Of a DNA stretch of 64,000 nucleotides, positions 1 to 10,996 are shown in pieces; position 1 is the stretch's first letter; every line of letters begins with the position of its first letter. The notes under the pieces are model-generated. The model did no database searches, had not been told where the DNA came from, and saw nothing but the letters and a program-made list of their open reading frames with translations. A program made the translations under genes and the position numbers. Source of the stretch: Gracilariopsis chorda (lineage: Eukaryota; Rhodophyta; Florideophyceae; Gracilariales; Gracilariaceae); the NCBI GenBank assembly GCA_003194525.1, contig NBIV01000004.1:558001-622000 (forward strand). Direction: 5' to 3'.

Positions 1-1220
1 GAACTGCACTCCTTTTTGCGGACGTTGCTAGTGCTGTACAGTTCATTTAGATAGGACGTTCCAAATTAAAAGCTCACTCACAGCGTTTCGGAAAGCAATT
101 TCCCATTTTTGCCGAGCACAGCTCGGAAGTAAGCTCGGAGGTAGTCTCAAATAATCTTGTAACCTTAATAACCATTTTTGCAGAAACGCCAACCATCAGA
201 ACTCGTCTCACTGAAAGTAAATTTCTCGATATGCAAACCTGGGATAAACGAAAGTGTGATAACCGCACGGAAAAACGGTTTGCACTTTTATTGATTTTTC
301 GAATGTTTTGGTAATGTACTCATTACATGAACTCGGATCTTTAGTACTCGATTCTAAAAGTAGGACAAAAAAGATTAAATTGGTGGTCAGCCGCAGTACT
401 AGGCACGAATGACTAATTTGATGTAGTTTTATCTACTTTTATTTATTATTATACACAAATTTGTGTAATGGTTAGTAATTAAGGCGCCAAAAAGTTGCCG
501 TTGCACCATTATGCCTTTACTAACCAGAGATTGTAATCTAAAAAATTGGCTCCAAACTTCTGCTCTTTTGCATTTTTCTCCTTTCTCTTGAAGAAAAGTA
601 ACGCAGTTTATGGAACGTCTTTGCTCCCTCCCCGTCTAAAGAACTCCAGTATTGATAAATTTGTTTACATTTTTTGCTGTTCGCGTTTTCATATGGGTTA
701 CTTACAGGCACTGCCGGTTACCTCCGTCATAAACGTCTTGAATCTCTTTTCTCCTTTTTTTCATCCCTTTGCAGGTTGGCTTTCCTACTGTCTGCAGTCC
801 ATGTTTGCACGTGCTATGTTAGGTGGGAAGCTTAATTTTCTTCAGGAAACGCACCCACACATACAGCGTTCGCAGATACCCAATTCTGTTTTCAACGTCT
901 CTGGGCAAGTCGTGACAGGCGGCTGTGGCATTATAGTCAGACTTAAGTGTGCCACATCTGGAAGGGCTCTAACTAACTGGTTTTGACTCTAAGAAGGATA
1001 TAATTAAACCTCTTTCGGTATTCTCCCGTTCACGGGAATTGCATCACAAAAGCAATCTCTACTTCTGCAACCAACCGGATCCATGTTCTTTCTAAAAGAT
1101 GATGACCATTCGTTACCCGGATCCTGTTCGTGAACCTTTTTCAAAAAACTTTCTTTCTCTCTTTTGTTCCTTATTTTCTTCCCTTTTCCTTCTTTTCTCT
1201 CTCTCCCGCTCGTGTAAAGT
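1..1220. other. Left flank, no gene recognised
   Basis: The short open frames here (for example 546-986 on the plus strand) show no recognisable domain and have composition typical of chance frames. The last 80 bases, about 1141-1210, are a strongly pyrimidine-rich tract that runs up to the Copia-A LTR. Nothing else can be supported. Confidence 0.5.
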
Positions 1221-1704
1221 TGTGGAAAAGTCCATGCCAGACATTGGTGGATAGCGGACAAAGTACAGTAGGCACAGTTCTACTCTACAGGCACGAAACA
1301 AAGCACAGGTGCTCGCAGAGGTCTTGCTTTTCTCTCTGCTGGTTCTCCCTTCTTTTATCCACTTCTATGTGTAAGCTATGGCTGTTCTTATACTACTTGC
1401 TCGCGCCTTTTGGGCGCGTAATGCCCAAGTGCGCTCGCTCTGCATTCTGTCTGCATTTTTTGTTGCTTGGGAGCGTTCTCGGGGACGAGCATTCGTCTCA
1501 TATGCATTATCCGTTTGTTGCTCGTTGCGTAGTCTGCTTTACGATGTGGTGATCGTAAAGGTTGCAAGTAGTAGCTTTACTTTGCATTAAGCATTCAAAG
1601 TAAGCAAAAGCAGTATTAAGTGAACTGGCATGTAGTAGCGTCATGTTGCATTAAGCGTTCATAGTAAGCAATATCAGTATTAAGTGAACTAGCATATTCT
1701 CACA
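1221..1704 (-). repeat. 3' LTR of Copia-A
   Basis: This 484-bp copy aligns base for base with 7245-7726 apart from scattered substitutions and small indels. Shared blocks include the GCGCC-TTTT-GGGCGC hairpin near 1405 and the AAGTGAACTGGCATGTAG stretch near the right end. Both copies begin TGTG and end CTCACA. Confidence 0.92.
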
Positions 1705-1713
1705 TCCCCCCCG
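1705..1713 (-). promoter_or_regulatory. Polypurine tract of Copia-A
   Basis: The plus strand reads T followed by eight C directly after the LTR. On the element's coding strand this is a G8A purine run touching the 3' LTR, the expected primer for plus-strand DNA synthesis. Confidence 0.75.
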
Positions 1714-1744
1714 GATCGCTTACAATTATGTTGAAGCGATCTAG

Positions 1745-3152
1745 TTATTGCCATAGTTCGTTATCGACGGCATAGCCAGATTCGACGCTGATGCATAGTA
1801 CGCCACTCGCAAGAATCTCGTTCCACAGTAGCCACGTCTTCCCGTTACGCTTGGTCAAAGCATCTGATGGGTTGCAGTCCCCTGGTATCCATCGCATATG
1901 GTTTAGCTCGTGGTAATCGAAACTGTTTCGGATACGTTGCACAGTTTAGCGGAGGCGATAGTCCCTTGCTTGGTGTAGCGTGCTCACCGTGTCGTGCAGA
2001 AATCGAGAGTCTGTGCAGAGCTCTTTCCGTACTTTCGTCGAGGGAAAGATTTAAATTAGCCCAGTCTTCAGGTAATATCCGCGGTCATCTGCCTCTGCGC
2101 ATGCCAACACCTCTGCGCCGTATGGTGAATATCTAACCCGTTTTTTTGCTGCTTGTTAAATCAAGAGCATGGTATAGGTCGATATCGTCTTTGCATTTGA
2201 TGCGCAGTCCAGTGATTAGCCCAGTTTGACCGTATCCGCTCGAGTCGGAGTGGTTGAACGACGCGTCTGAAAACGTAGAGACGATTACCTCTGTTATGTC
2301 GGATGATTGCGGTGGTGCCTTGAAGACAATCCTACACTTCATTGATAGGATATCCTTTAAGATTTCGTTCGCCATGACCAATTCCTCGACCTGGATCTTC
2401 GGCAACATTTGTTGCATGAGTGAGGTGGCGTATGCTGCGTGCGTTAGTACTGCATTTCCAAGATACATGAGTGTTGCCGCTAGAGAGCGGTATTGTTTCA
2501 CTTCTGCATCAGTTGCTGAGTCCAATCTTTGCTTGCGTCGTGCCCTGGATAAGTCAATTGGTGTTAGACGTTCTAGGTAGCGTGACATTGAGATAGTGAT
2601 GTTCCCGGCGTCATCCTGGGCAACCTCACACCCGTCGAAGTGTATCTTGTCGTCGATGATAATCTTGCCGACATCATAACGCTGTTTGAGTAGCTCTGTA
2701 AAGTTCTTCATTTTTGAACGTGTACCTCCGAGAAAGAAGTCATCCATGACCTTCACTATTAGCAGCTGTATGTTGCCGATTGTGTCGCGTTTGATAAATA
2801 GTTGCGAGATTACAAGTACCCTTTCTATTCCAGCTTGCTCGATCATCCATGTCTCGATGGTTCTCTGCCACTTCCGTCCTGCGTCTGCTATGCCATATGG
2901 CAGCTTGCATAGCTTCCATAGTGTACTGCGTTTGCTGTGCCACTCTCGCGGTGGCCTCACGAATATATCGCTTGTGATAGGTCCGCTCTGCAGGAAAGCA
3001 ACTTTGATATCTGCAGTACCGATCCTGTATCTCAAGAAAGTGACTAGCGATAGTAAGAGTCTTACAACAAAGAGTGAGGCATTTGATGAATCTTTCCTGA
3101 TCGTATCCTTCTCGTTGTCGTGATTGCCGTGTGGGACAATACGTGCCTTCAT
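1745..3152 (-). pseudogene. Copia-A reverse transcriptase and RNase H remnant
   Basis: Read right to left, 3152-2133 encodes a Ty1/copia-type reverse transcriptase (RVT_2). Visible parts are the DIKVAFLQ motif and a catalytic box reading VMDD where the family usually has YVDD. The RNase H part follows (FSDASF, SSGYGQTG), then a stop at 2133. The tail of RNase H resumes in another frame at 1942-1745, where MRWIPGDCNPSDALTK matches the usual end of copia polyproteins. The frame is broken at least twice, so no functional enzyme is expected. The 3' LTR lies 40 bp further on. Confidence 0.85.
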
Positions 3153-3742
3153 CTTCCGTGTGCCCTCTTCGTCGGTTTACACGTTGTACACGACGTGCGA
3201 GGTGATGAAGTTGGCGTAGCAGGGTACGTCGCATTCTAAGACCTCCTCATATGCTTCTGTCCAGTTGGAATCGTGTTCCTGTTTGAGCGCGTTCTGTAGG
3301 CTGAAAGGCGGTGCGAAGCTGAGTTGCGTTGCAGTGACTTGTTTGGATCCGATGACCTCGTATATGGTTTCCGATTTGCGTGATAGGTTGCGTTGCAGTA
3401 TCCTTCCGTTTATGTTCGGATCTTTGCTGCTATGAAGACTGATTGCGTATTCTCTGACATCACGGTCCCCCCCATCAGGACGATTAGTGAGCGATTGCGG
3501 AGTGGTAGCTAGAAGAAATGCTCGTTCACGGTGGTTTGAGACTGCTGTATTTTGCTAAAGTGGTTGCACATCAGATAGGAGCATGGCAGACTGCGTATTC
3601 GGAGCGTTTGGGGTTTCAGGGACTTCCTTTTCTGTCTCCTGCATGGCGAGCTCTTCTTCGAGCGAACAGAAGATTAGCTCGGCAGCAAGATTGCTCTGCG
3701 GTTTAGAGCGTAGTCTTCGTAAGTCACTCGCATAGGACGTCC

Positions 3743-4855
3743 TCAGAATGTCCGACGTACTTCTAAAAAGTGTGGATGAGCGGCGATGACGGTTGCCGCG
3801 ATCCACTGGACGTCTTCGTTCTGCTCGCTAGTCTTGTAGAATACCCACACACTGTCGCCGGGTGAGAAGAGGTGAGGTTGGTGTGGTTGGTGAGCTTTGG
3901 AGTGCAAAAGCCGCTGTAGCTTGCGGGTAGCCACTTGCTGTTTATGTGTTTCTAGAAGTGTTTCTGTAACGATTGTGCTTGGTATACCCAGGATCGAGGG
4001 CCGGTAGCCACGGACGAGTTCAAAAAAGCTGAGGAGTTTGCTGCCAGAGAACAGGTTTTACAAGAAGCCTGCACGCTTAAGTAGAATTTTGGTGTCAGCG
4101 TTGCTACGTTCATCGTCAAGTTTGCTGATGATTTTCTTAACAGTCGCGTTCTTTTGTTCCACAATTACCGTTTTGTTGTGGCACCGTGTCGGGCGTGGTT
4201 TGAAAGCAATATTATGCGTTCGAAGGAATTGACGAAGGTCAACGCAGTTATATTCATCGTCCGCGGACACGGCATCTGGCGCCCCATGGTGGTAGATCCA
4301 GATTGTTTCGATGGCGTGGATCATGGTTGTAGCTGAACGGTTTTCGCATAGTATCAATTCAGTGTCACTGGTCCCCGTATCTGTAATATTCATTACAGTG
4401 CGTTTCTGTCCCCTAATTTTGGGGAACACGAAATCGATTTGCAATTCGGTGTTGAAAGCTTGATTGAAGTGTGTGAGTGATACCTTTTTCGTTGGAAGCT
4501 GTCTGCCATTCTTCGCGCAGACGTTACAAGCGCTGTATACCTGTTCGATTGCGTTCTCGAGTTCACTGTCAAGCATATCAGCGTCTTGACACAGGAGCTT
4601 CATTTCTTCCGGGGTAGCATGTGTGTACCGATGTACCCTCTTGCAAAAGGCGAGTGGTTGGCGTTTACCCGTTGTCTTTATGTTTCCCAAGAGGGTCTGC
4701 TTTGTGACGAGAGGATGTGGGGCGATATCCATTCGAAGTCTGCCATCAGATGAGTCGATGTATGTGTACAGGTATCGGTCTGCGTCGTCCGTTGGTCTTT
4801 TCATCTCGATGTATTGCTGATCGGTGAAGTTAAAGGTAATGCAGTGCTCGCGCAC
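3743..4855 (-). pseudogene. Copia-A integrase remnant
   Basis: The frame 4855-4058 carries an HHCC-type zinc finger (HRYTH and CNVCAK) followed by an integrase core: first Asp in LQIDFVF, second in SADDEY, Glu in VIVEQKN. This matches the D,D-35-E retroviral integrase fold. After a frameshift, 3934-3743 encodes a tail with SPGDSVWVFYKTS, a motif typical of the region after a copia integrase. The domain order, integrase upstream of RT, defines the element as Ty1/copia rather than Gypsy. Stops and frame changes make it a pseudogene. Confidence 0.82.
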
Positions 4856-5319
4856 ATCTTGGCCAAGAATTAGCGGTGACCGGCCGCGTACAAGGTCGAA
4901 CGTGAATGCTGTTGGTCTCTTCTGTGTGTCATGGACAGTGATTGTCCAGGAGCAAACAATGATTCTTGCGCCTAGACATTGCTCTCTTCATCTGTGATAG
5001 TATTGTTCGAGTGGTGGCTCTATCTCAAAAGGGATGCCTAGGACGTCCCGTAACGTAATCGCGTTTTCGATGCCTTTTGTGGAGGTAGGGGCTCCTTCAT
5101 CGAGAATGGGGTTGGGATCAGGTAGGAGCGAATCTAATCCCTTCACCGAAAATATGAGTTGCTGAGTTTCGCGTTGCTTTTAGGAGTCGTCTCCGAACTA
5201 CCTTTGTTGTCGCTGATGATTGCTGTGATTTTGCTCACAGGAATCTTGGATAGGAAGTTCCCGTTCTCGTCTTAGAACAGATCACGTATCGTCGGTGACA
5301 TCTTTTCCACGACGTTTCT

Positions 5320-6247
5320 TTAAATTTCCTTGCCTTCCATAAGAGTCTTGATCAGGTTGTAGATACACTCAGGGTCGCAGTACCAGTGGTTCAGTTCATT
5401 ACAGTTGCGGCACCTCGAGACTGCCTTGGGACCTTGTCCATTCGGAATGTAGGACTTTTGTCTCTTGTCGCGGTTTGCATTGTTGTGGTTGCCTTGTTGT
5501 TCTTGATCGTTGTATTCGCGTTTGCCCAGCATCGTAGTGACGTGTTTGATGTCGGCATCCCTGTTCGATTTCTCTTCGTCTTCGACCTTCAAATCTTTTA
5601 GCACATCCACTGCGTCTTTAAGCCTAATACGGAATATGGTCCTATCCTGTTTGATGTGGAGCTCGTTTGCGTCGATCGTAGCCGTGACTCTGACGATGAT
5701 GTCTTCTGCAATGCAAACGTGGTTTTTCCCGACTTGTGGTTGGTTATAGGGGTTCTGGTCGATGTCCAGAATTTTCCTGTGCGCCGTTCTTGATGTGTTC
5801 CAGTCTTTTCTTGCTCACTACGAATATCTTGCTACCGTTGCCATCCGAGCGCGATGTGATTGTGGATACAAGTCTGGTGCTGATTGAGCTGTACAAAGAT
5901 GATGGGATTTTCGCGTTCTCGAGAAGCAACATCGCGAAGTTCTGTCTGTCTTGTTGTATGGTTGCCGTATCACAGTGATTAAGATAGTCGAGAGCTAGTG
6001 CTTGGAATCTTCTTGCGAGAATGTTCGGTGATTCACCGATTCTTTGCATGCAAGTGAAGACCTGGCGCATCATCTGGACCAGTCTACGAATGCCATCAGT
6101 CGGTGAATCCTTGGCGACAAGGGTAACGATGTCCTTGACGACATTTAGTTGCTTCTTGGTGTTTTCGGCTTCATCATCGTCTCCTTCAAGGTTGATGACG
6201 TCGGCTGCAATTGCTTGTTTTATCTGCGATGCGAATACATGGTCCAA
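5320..6247 (-). pseudogene. Copia-A gag remnant
   Basis: Frame 6247-5744 (167 residues from the first Met, MDHVFASQIKQ) and frame 5610-5320 lie where gag belongs, between the 5' leader and integrase. The second piece ends with CRNCNELNHWYCDPEC, resembling a zinc knuckle of nucleic-acid-binding Gag, preceded by an Asn/Gln/Lys-rich basic stretch. I assign it by position and by this knuckle; the N-terminal part shows no motif I can name. The two pieces are in different frames, so the gene is broken. Confidence 0.65.
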
Positions 6248-6319
6248 GACGTTGTATAATGCCAGTCCGAGTGCACTGAGAATTCCCTTTGCTCGTTTAT
6301 CGCCGCCCTCCGCAAAGCG

Positions 6320-7115
6320 TGTGTTGCAATGCCCGGAAGCGGGAGTGCACCGAAAGACGTTCGTGATCTGTCGTCGTTAGAGGTGAGCCCAGTTGGGCAG
6401 AGCCCTTCCAGGAGTGGCACGACTATGTTGGGTTGTAAGGCCGAGAACACCCGTGGCCACTTGCGCAGGGAGGTTGATGCAAGAATCGGGTATGCGCAGG
6501 AGTGGTGTATGGGGGTGGTCGTCCTCAAGAGAGGTGAGGTTTCCACGTTAGTGGCACGTGCGAACACGAGCCATGGGTAGCGGGAAAGCCACACTGTAAA
6601 GGGAAAAATAATGGGAAGCTGAGTCACGAGTTTCGTGACGAAGACTAACGGCAGTGCCGGTAAATAAATCTTATACAATGCGAACACCAGGAAAGCTGGA
6701 ATAACAGTCCGAATATTCGTGTCCTACAGATAGGCAAAGGGGTTAGACTTCTCGTATGCGATGGTGCTTCCCTGCAAAGAGGAGTAGATAACACGCGAAG
6801 GCGGTGAGTTCTAGAGGCAATGTCCCAGGTTAGGGTCCCTTCGTGGGGATGGTTTACTGGTGCGACGGCAATCTGCCGGCGCATTAAGGACTAACCATCC
6901 CAGAAATGGGTGTAAAAATAATAAATAGAATTAAATAAATTAATCTACTTTGGTGGTTCATGCCCACTACTGTGGCCAAAATCCAATTGACTCTTCCGCT
7001 TCCTACGTGTCAAATCCACTATTCGTGGTCGTAGTTCTTGCAATGACTACATTACCGAAACATTCGGGAAATCAACCAAGTACCAAGAATCCCTCTCTGA
7101 CGGCATTGCACTTCA
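6320..7115 (-). repeat. Solo LTR of the Gypsy-A family inside Copia-A
   Basis: The 796 bp from TGTGTTGCAATGCCC to GCATTGCACTTCA align end to end with the 827-bp Gypsy-A LTRs at 50420-51246 and 59509-60335, in the same orientation. There are many substitutions and a few small indels. No internal Gypsy sequence is attached, so this is a solo LTR left by LTR-LTR recombination, or a lone inserted end. It interrupts Copia-A between the 5' LTR and gag and is therefore younger than Copia-A. The flanks (AAGCG and ACCCG) do not form a clean target duplication. Several short hairpins of the LTR are kept here although their bases differ. Confidence 0.9.
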
Positions 7116-7228
7116 ACCCGCTTGACTGTTTTGATCCATAGAGACACTCTTTTTCTCCATTTGAACTTGTTTGTAGATGTATGTAAGCGCCGCAGAAGTA
7201 ACATACCGTATCCTGGAGTTGAACCAAT

Positions 7229-7244
7229 GCCTGAGTTTCATAAC
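7229..7244 (-). promoter_or_regulatory. Copia-A primer binding site, complementary to a CAU-anticodon tRNA half
   Basis: Immediately inside the 5' LTR the plus strand reads GCCTGAGTTTCATAAC. This looks like the 3' part of an anticodon arm with a CAU anticodon loop, as in methionine tRNA. The element RNA would carry its complement. Drosophila copia is known to prime from the cleaved anticodon half of initiator tRNA-Met. The match to a real tRNA here is inferred, not checked. Confidence 0.5.
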
Positions 7245-7726
7245 TGTGAAAAAGTCCATGCCAGACATTCGTGAATAGCGGACAAAGTACAGTAGGCACA
7301 GTTCTACTCTACAGGCACGAAATAGAGCAGAGGTGCTCGCAGAGGTCTTGTTTTTCTCTCTGCCGGTTCACCTTTTTTTTAAACTTCTATTTCTAGGCTA
7401 TGGCTGTTTTTATACTACTTGCTCGCGCCTCTTGGGCGCATAATGCCCAAGTGCGCTCGCTCTGCATTTCATCTGAATTGTTTGTTGCTTGGTAGCGTTA
7501 CCGGTGACGAGCATTCCTCTCATGTGCATTTGCAGTTTGTTGCTCGTTGCATAGTCTGCTTTACGATTTAGTGATCATGAGGGTTGCAAGTAGTAGCTTT
7601 ACTTTGCATTAAGCAATCACAGTAAGCAAAAGCAGTATTAAGTGAACTGGCATGTAGTAGCGTCATATTTCATTAAGCGTTCATAGTAAGCAATACCAAT
7701 ATTAAGTGAACTAAAATATTCTCACA
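7245..7726 (-). repeat. 5' LTR of Copia-A
   Basis: This 482-bp partner of 1221-1704 starts TGTGAAAAAGTCC and ends TTCTCACA on the plus strand. On the element's strand it is the upstream LTR and would carry the promoter. The two LTRs differ at several percent of positions, consistent with an old insertion. Confidence 0.92.
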
Positions 7727-9959
7727 ACAGTACCGAAGCTGCAACCCTCGCCCCTGCAGACCACTAATGCTGGCTTTTTTATCACGCGCACTTTCGACTC
7801 GGCTCGTGCTTTGCCCGTCTTGGCACAGTATCGACTTTCTTCTCGCTGCTACTGCTAGTATTTCACACCACCGACGCTGCCGGAACACCTCCATGCTCGT
7901 TCACAACTGACGATCTCTCTCGTTTTCTCGTATGCCCTATTCCCCAGTAGATATCCCTGCACTCACTCTGGTTGGCTTCTGCCTCAGTTTGTGCTGCAAG
8001 TTGTTACAGCGTACGCCATCTGAAACCGCCGGAGCTTTCACAAAACTGCACGTTTCTTCTCTACTTTCGCTTCTGGTACAAGGCTCGAACCTTGCGATTT
8101 TGTCATAACCCGTAACTAGATCCATTTTTCCTTCTCCTCCTTTCCCCTTAGCGTAGTTGCGCGTAGGCTACAGGCTTCTTGACCATACCCGTATCGTTGG
8201 ACAACCGTTGCTTTTGGCGTGGGGTCTGGATCGACCACCTGAAGCCTCTATGCTGTAATTTCTCACTACTACTACGCGATCTGCTTTCACGCGCCGAAGT
8301 AAGAACTGAATACCTTGGCCATTTTCATCTGTTTTGCGATACGGCTCTGCATCCCCAACATAAGCACTTGGGTTGAGAAGAGAGCCCCATAGCTCTACGA
8401 GAAGGTGCTTGGGCTCAAGCATTCACTGGATGGGAGGCTTGAGTCTGTGTTTAAGGGCCTCTGCTGCCATTAACTTTCGGAAGACGTTGGCAGTCTGACC
8501 GAAGATGTATTTCGCCACCTGATCACCGGCAGAGCCTCGAGTGGAGACTTGAACTAATCCTAGTGCTGGTACTTATACCGCCGAAGCAGCTCGGATGGTT
8601 CGTGCTCCACAAATTCTCGGAAGCGGCGTGTCTCATCGCTCAGCCCGGACTACATGGAGGTTTGTGATAGCAGAAGAACTCTTGCCGAGCAGGCATACGC
8701 AAGGAACAAGAAGAGGTTTACTGATAGAAACAAATCCCATCGTGTTGTAAAGCAATCGTCCGGGCTAGGTAGTCTACAGGTGCCTGAATCTCGGGGTGAA
8801 AGCTTACGTGTGACGAATTGGCGAGGTGGCTCGGCAGGAGGGAGTGTGCACTCGTGAGCTTCTGGGGCTCACACCATGACAGTCCCTGTTCTCAGTGGAG
8901 ACACAGAGCCGGTACCCTCGATGTTTAAGTACTTTTAGGAGCGCCGCAGTTAGAGCTAATACAAAGACAGTAGCATGCCATCCACAACCCATTTATGGCG
9001 CATCGCAGGTGTATCTCACGTACCGCCTCTCCCAAGCTGGCGGGCGTACACTTATGGGGCGTTCGGTGGGGTCCACAACCAACTAAAGGCAGGCACCACT
9101 GTACCGAACAGTCTGACATCTAGTTTTAGGCCACCACGCAGACCGCGTGGTAAATCGTGTAGCTATTCCCGCACGTTCAAATTTCATGGTGTCTGACTGT
9201 CAACACTCACTGTTTACGCACTGACCACGCCTGACATAGCTACCAGCTCAGTTCCTCTGCTTGCATTCGATCTGCCCTGACCCCCAGCCCCTCCAGATCC
9301 TTGAGCCATTTCTCTGCTCTGTTCATTCTCTTAACAATATAATTACCAGTTGCAGAGGTCAACACCATCCGACTGGCATCGCACACGTAAGGCAATACCT
9401 CTTACCAAACTCTGTGAGAAATCCCTCGTAGAGTTTCAGTAAGAAAGTGGGCATCACGTTCTGGTTTTTGCAGAACTTGATAGGCCGCAACAAATCATGA
9501 ATCACCGGGAGAGTCTAACCCGGAGTCAGAGGTCTGATTTTTAGGGCCTTCGGAGATAGCAATCTTGCCAGTGTCCCCGACAAAAAGAAACCCTTGCACG
9601 GTAGAGGACTGTGGGGGAACACAATGCTTTAGCACAAGATGCTGAGCCGTCGGACGTGCCTCAGCAGTCAGTAGAAAGATTTCCTAGAAAGCCCGGGCGG
9701 AAGATGGGCTCGGTGATCCGAACCGTAGAAGTCAGGAGACGCCCGTCGACTGCCGCGGAACCGGACGTGCAACTGCGTCAGGCGTGGTCAGGTAGCATGC
9801 ATAGAGTGTTGGCGGTCGTGTATCGCTCGTGTTTTACCGTGCGGAGTAGTAGTAAAAGCTAGTGGGCAGTCTGTATCGCCAAATATAACAAGAAACTAAT
9901 CTGTTTGTTGGGATGACGTCTGCTTTTACTCGTTCATGGAGGTCAGGGGTACTGTCATC
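7727..9959. other. Unassigned spacer
   Basis: No gene is recognised. The plus frame 8654-8857 includes a basic stretch (AYARNKKRFTDRNKSH) that faintly recalls the region after a Gypsy integrase core, but it is too short to assign. Confidence 0.4.
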
Positions 9960-10051
9960 CTAAGTAGACCCGCCGGCCCAGAGGTGCACCTCGGCGACGA
10001 AGCACCTCAGGAGATATGGGCCAATGGCGGGTCTGCGTACGCACTACTTAG
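9960..10051. ncRNA. Long bulged hairpin, possible structured RNA or miniature foldback element
   Basis: A continuous 28-nt left arm (9960-9987) pairs in four blocks with the right arm: 9960-9967 with 10044-10051 (8 bp), 9968-9974 with 10026-10032 (7 bp), 9975-9980 with 10017-10022 (6 bp), and 9981-9987 with 10002-10008 (7 bp). All 28 pairs are Watson-Crick. The bulges of 11, 3 and 8 nt are all on the right arm, and the terminal loop is 14 nt. This is far beyond chance. I cannot name the family; it could be an RNA gene, a miRNA-like precursor or a MITE. Confidence 0.45.
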
Positions 10052-10996
10052 AAATTAATTAAAAATTATCTAAGATCTTGCCGAAGATCCTGCACGCCTG
10101 CCCATCCTTCCGGTTGGACACGTGTATCCCGTCCCAATAGTCCCCAGGTGCACCGTGCCGGTCAGGTGCACTCCTGCCATCTGTCCACTGTCAGGTCTCC
10201 CACGTTATCGCCCATCGGTGTTTTTCGTCGTCCGTCATGATCTGACGCCGGTACGGTCATTCTACCACAAATTCCAAGAACGTTAGAACTTAAAAATGTG
10301 GTAAACTCGGACACATTCGCGCCGAATAAAGAGTAGAAGGAACGATGAACCGGGCAAGAAACCGACATCCTAAATACGGAGAAGAGCGCTTCTCCAATAG
10401 AAACAAAAACAAAAAGCAAGGACCATGGGACCCAGCCAGGCATGACAAAAACATGAATCAAAGCAATAGACGAAGACAGAACACTGAACACGAGCCACGA
10501 GTTTTCTTGGCAATAGCTAAGGTTTTGTCTTTCTGATTTCTTATCAAATACAGCACATGACTGGACTGTGGTGCGACACATATCTTTGTCAAAGACAAAC
10601 CAAAATTTTGGAACTGTCACAATACTCTTGCCCAAATAGTTCTCACATGTGACTGCGAGTCTAAGATTGAAGTAAACGTACATATACGACTCCCACTGGG
10701 ATATGAATTGAGTCTTTCCACAAAACACACACTATCATTTGACTCTAATTTCATTTCCCTCTCAGTCCTTGCACAGCATACTCGAGTAGAATTATCGAAC
10801 AACTCAGAGCCCATGTCCTTCATTATCAAACATTCGGACACCACTGGTGTACTCTACCAGTCACAACAGAGGGACAGAATATACCCGTTTCCGGAACACT
10901 GTTCCTCTGCCATGAGCACACACGGCAATTCTGCTCCCAGGGAATATTGCCAAAGACGGGAATGACAGAACTCGTCACAAAGGAAACGGTACACTA
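10052..10996. other. Unassigned spacer before Copia-B
   Basis: No domain is recognised in any frame. The minus frame 10728-10162 (188 residues) has hydrophobic stretches but no motif, and I do not call it. The region may include the lost 5' part of Copia-B. Confidence 0.35.

Larger units (their letters stand above)
1221..7726 (-). mobile_element. Copia-A LTR retrotransposon (Ty1/copia), decayed
   Basis: Two direct repeats of 484 and 482 bp, each beginning TGTG and ending CACA, enclose minus-strand remains of gag, integrase and reverse transcriptase in Ty1/copia order (integrase before RT). A C-rich tract just inside the left repeat is a polypurine tract on the minus strand, which fixes the orientation: 5' LTR on the right, 3' LTR on the left. 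The 5-bp flanks AAAGT (1216-1220) and ACAGT (7727-7731) agree at four of five positions, so this is probably a worn target-site duplication. The reading frames carry stops and frameshifts, and a Gypsy-A solo LTR sits in the leader. The element is probably inactive. Confidence 0.9.

Noticed and set aside
546-986. 146-residue plus-strand frame in the left flank
   Set aside because: No domain, signal or composition supporting a gene; length is possible by chance in this region.
1130-1590. Plus-strand frames across the Copia-A LTR
   Set aside because: They lie within the repeat and are not conserved as coding between the two LTR copies.
10162-10728. 188-residue minus-strand frame with hydrophobic segments
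   Set aside because: No recognisable family, overlaps other frames, and sits beside Copia-B debris.
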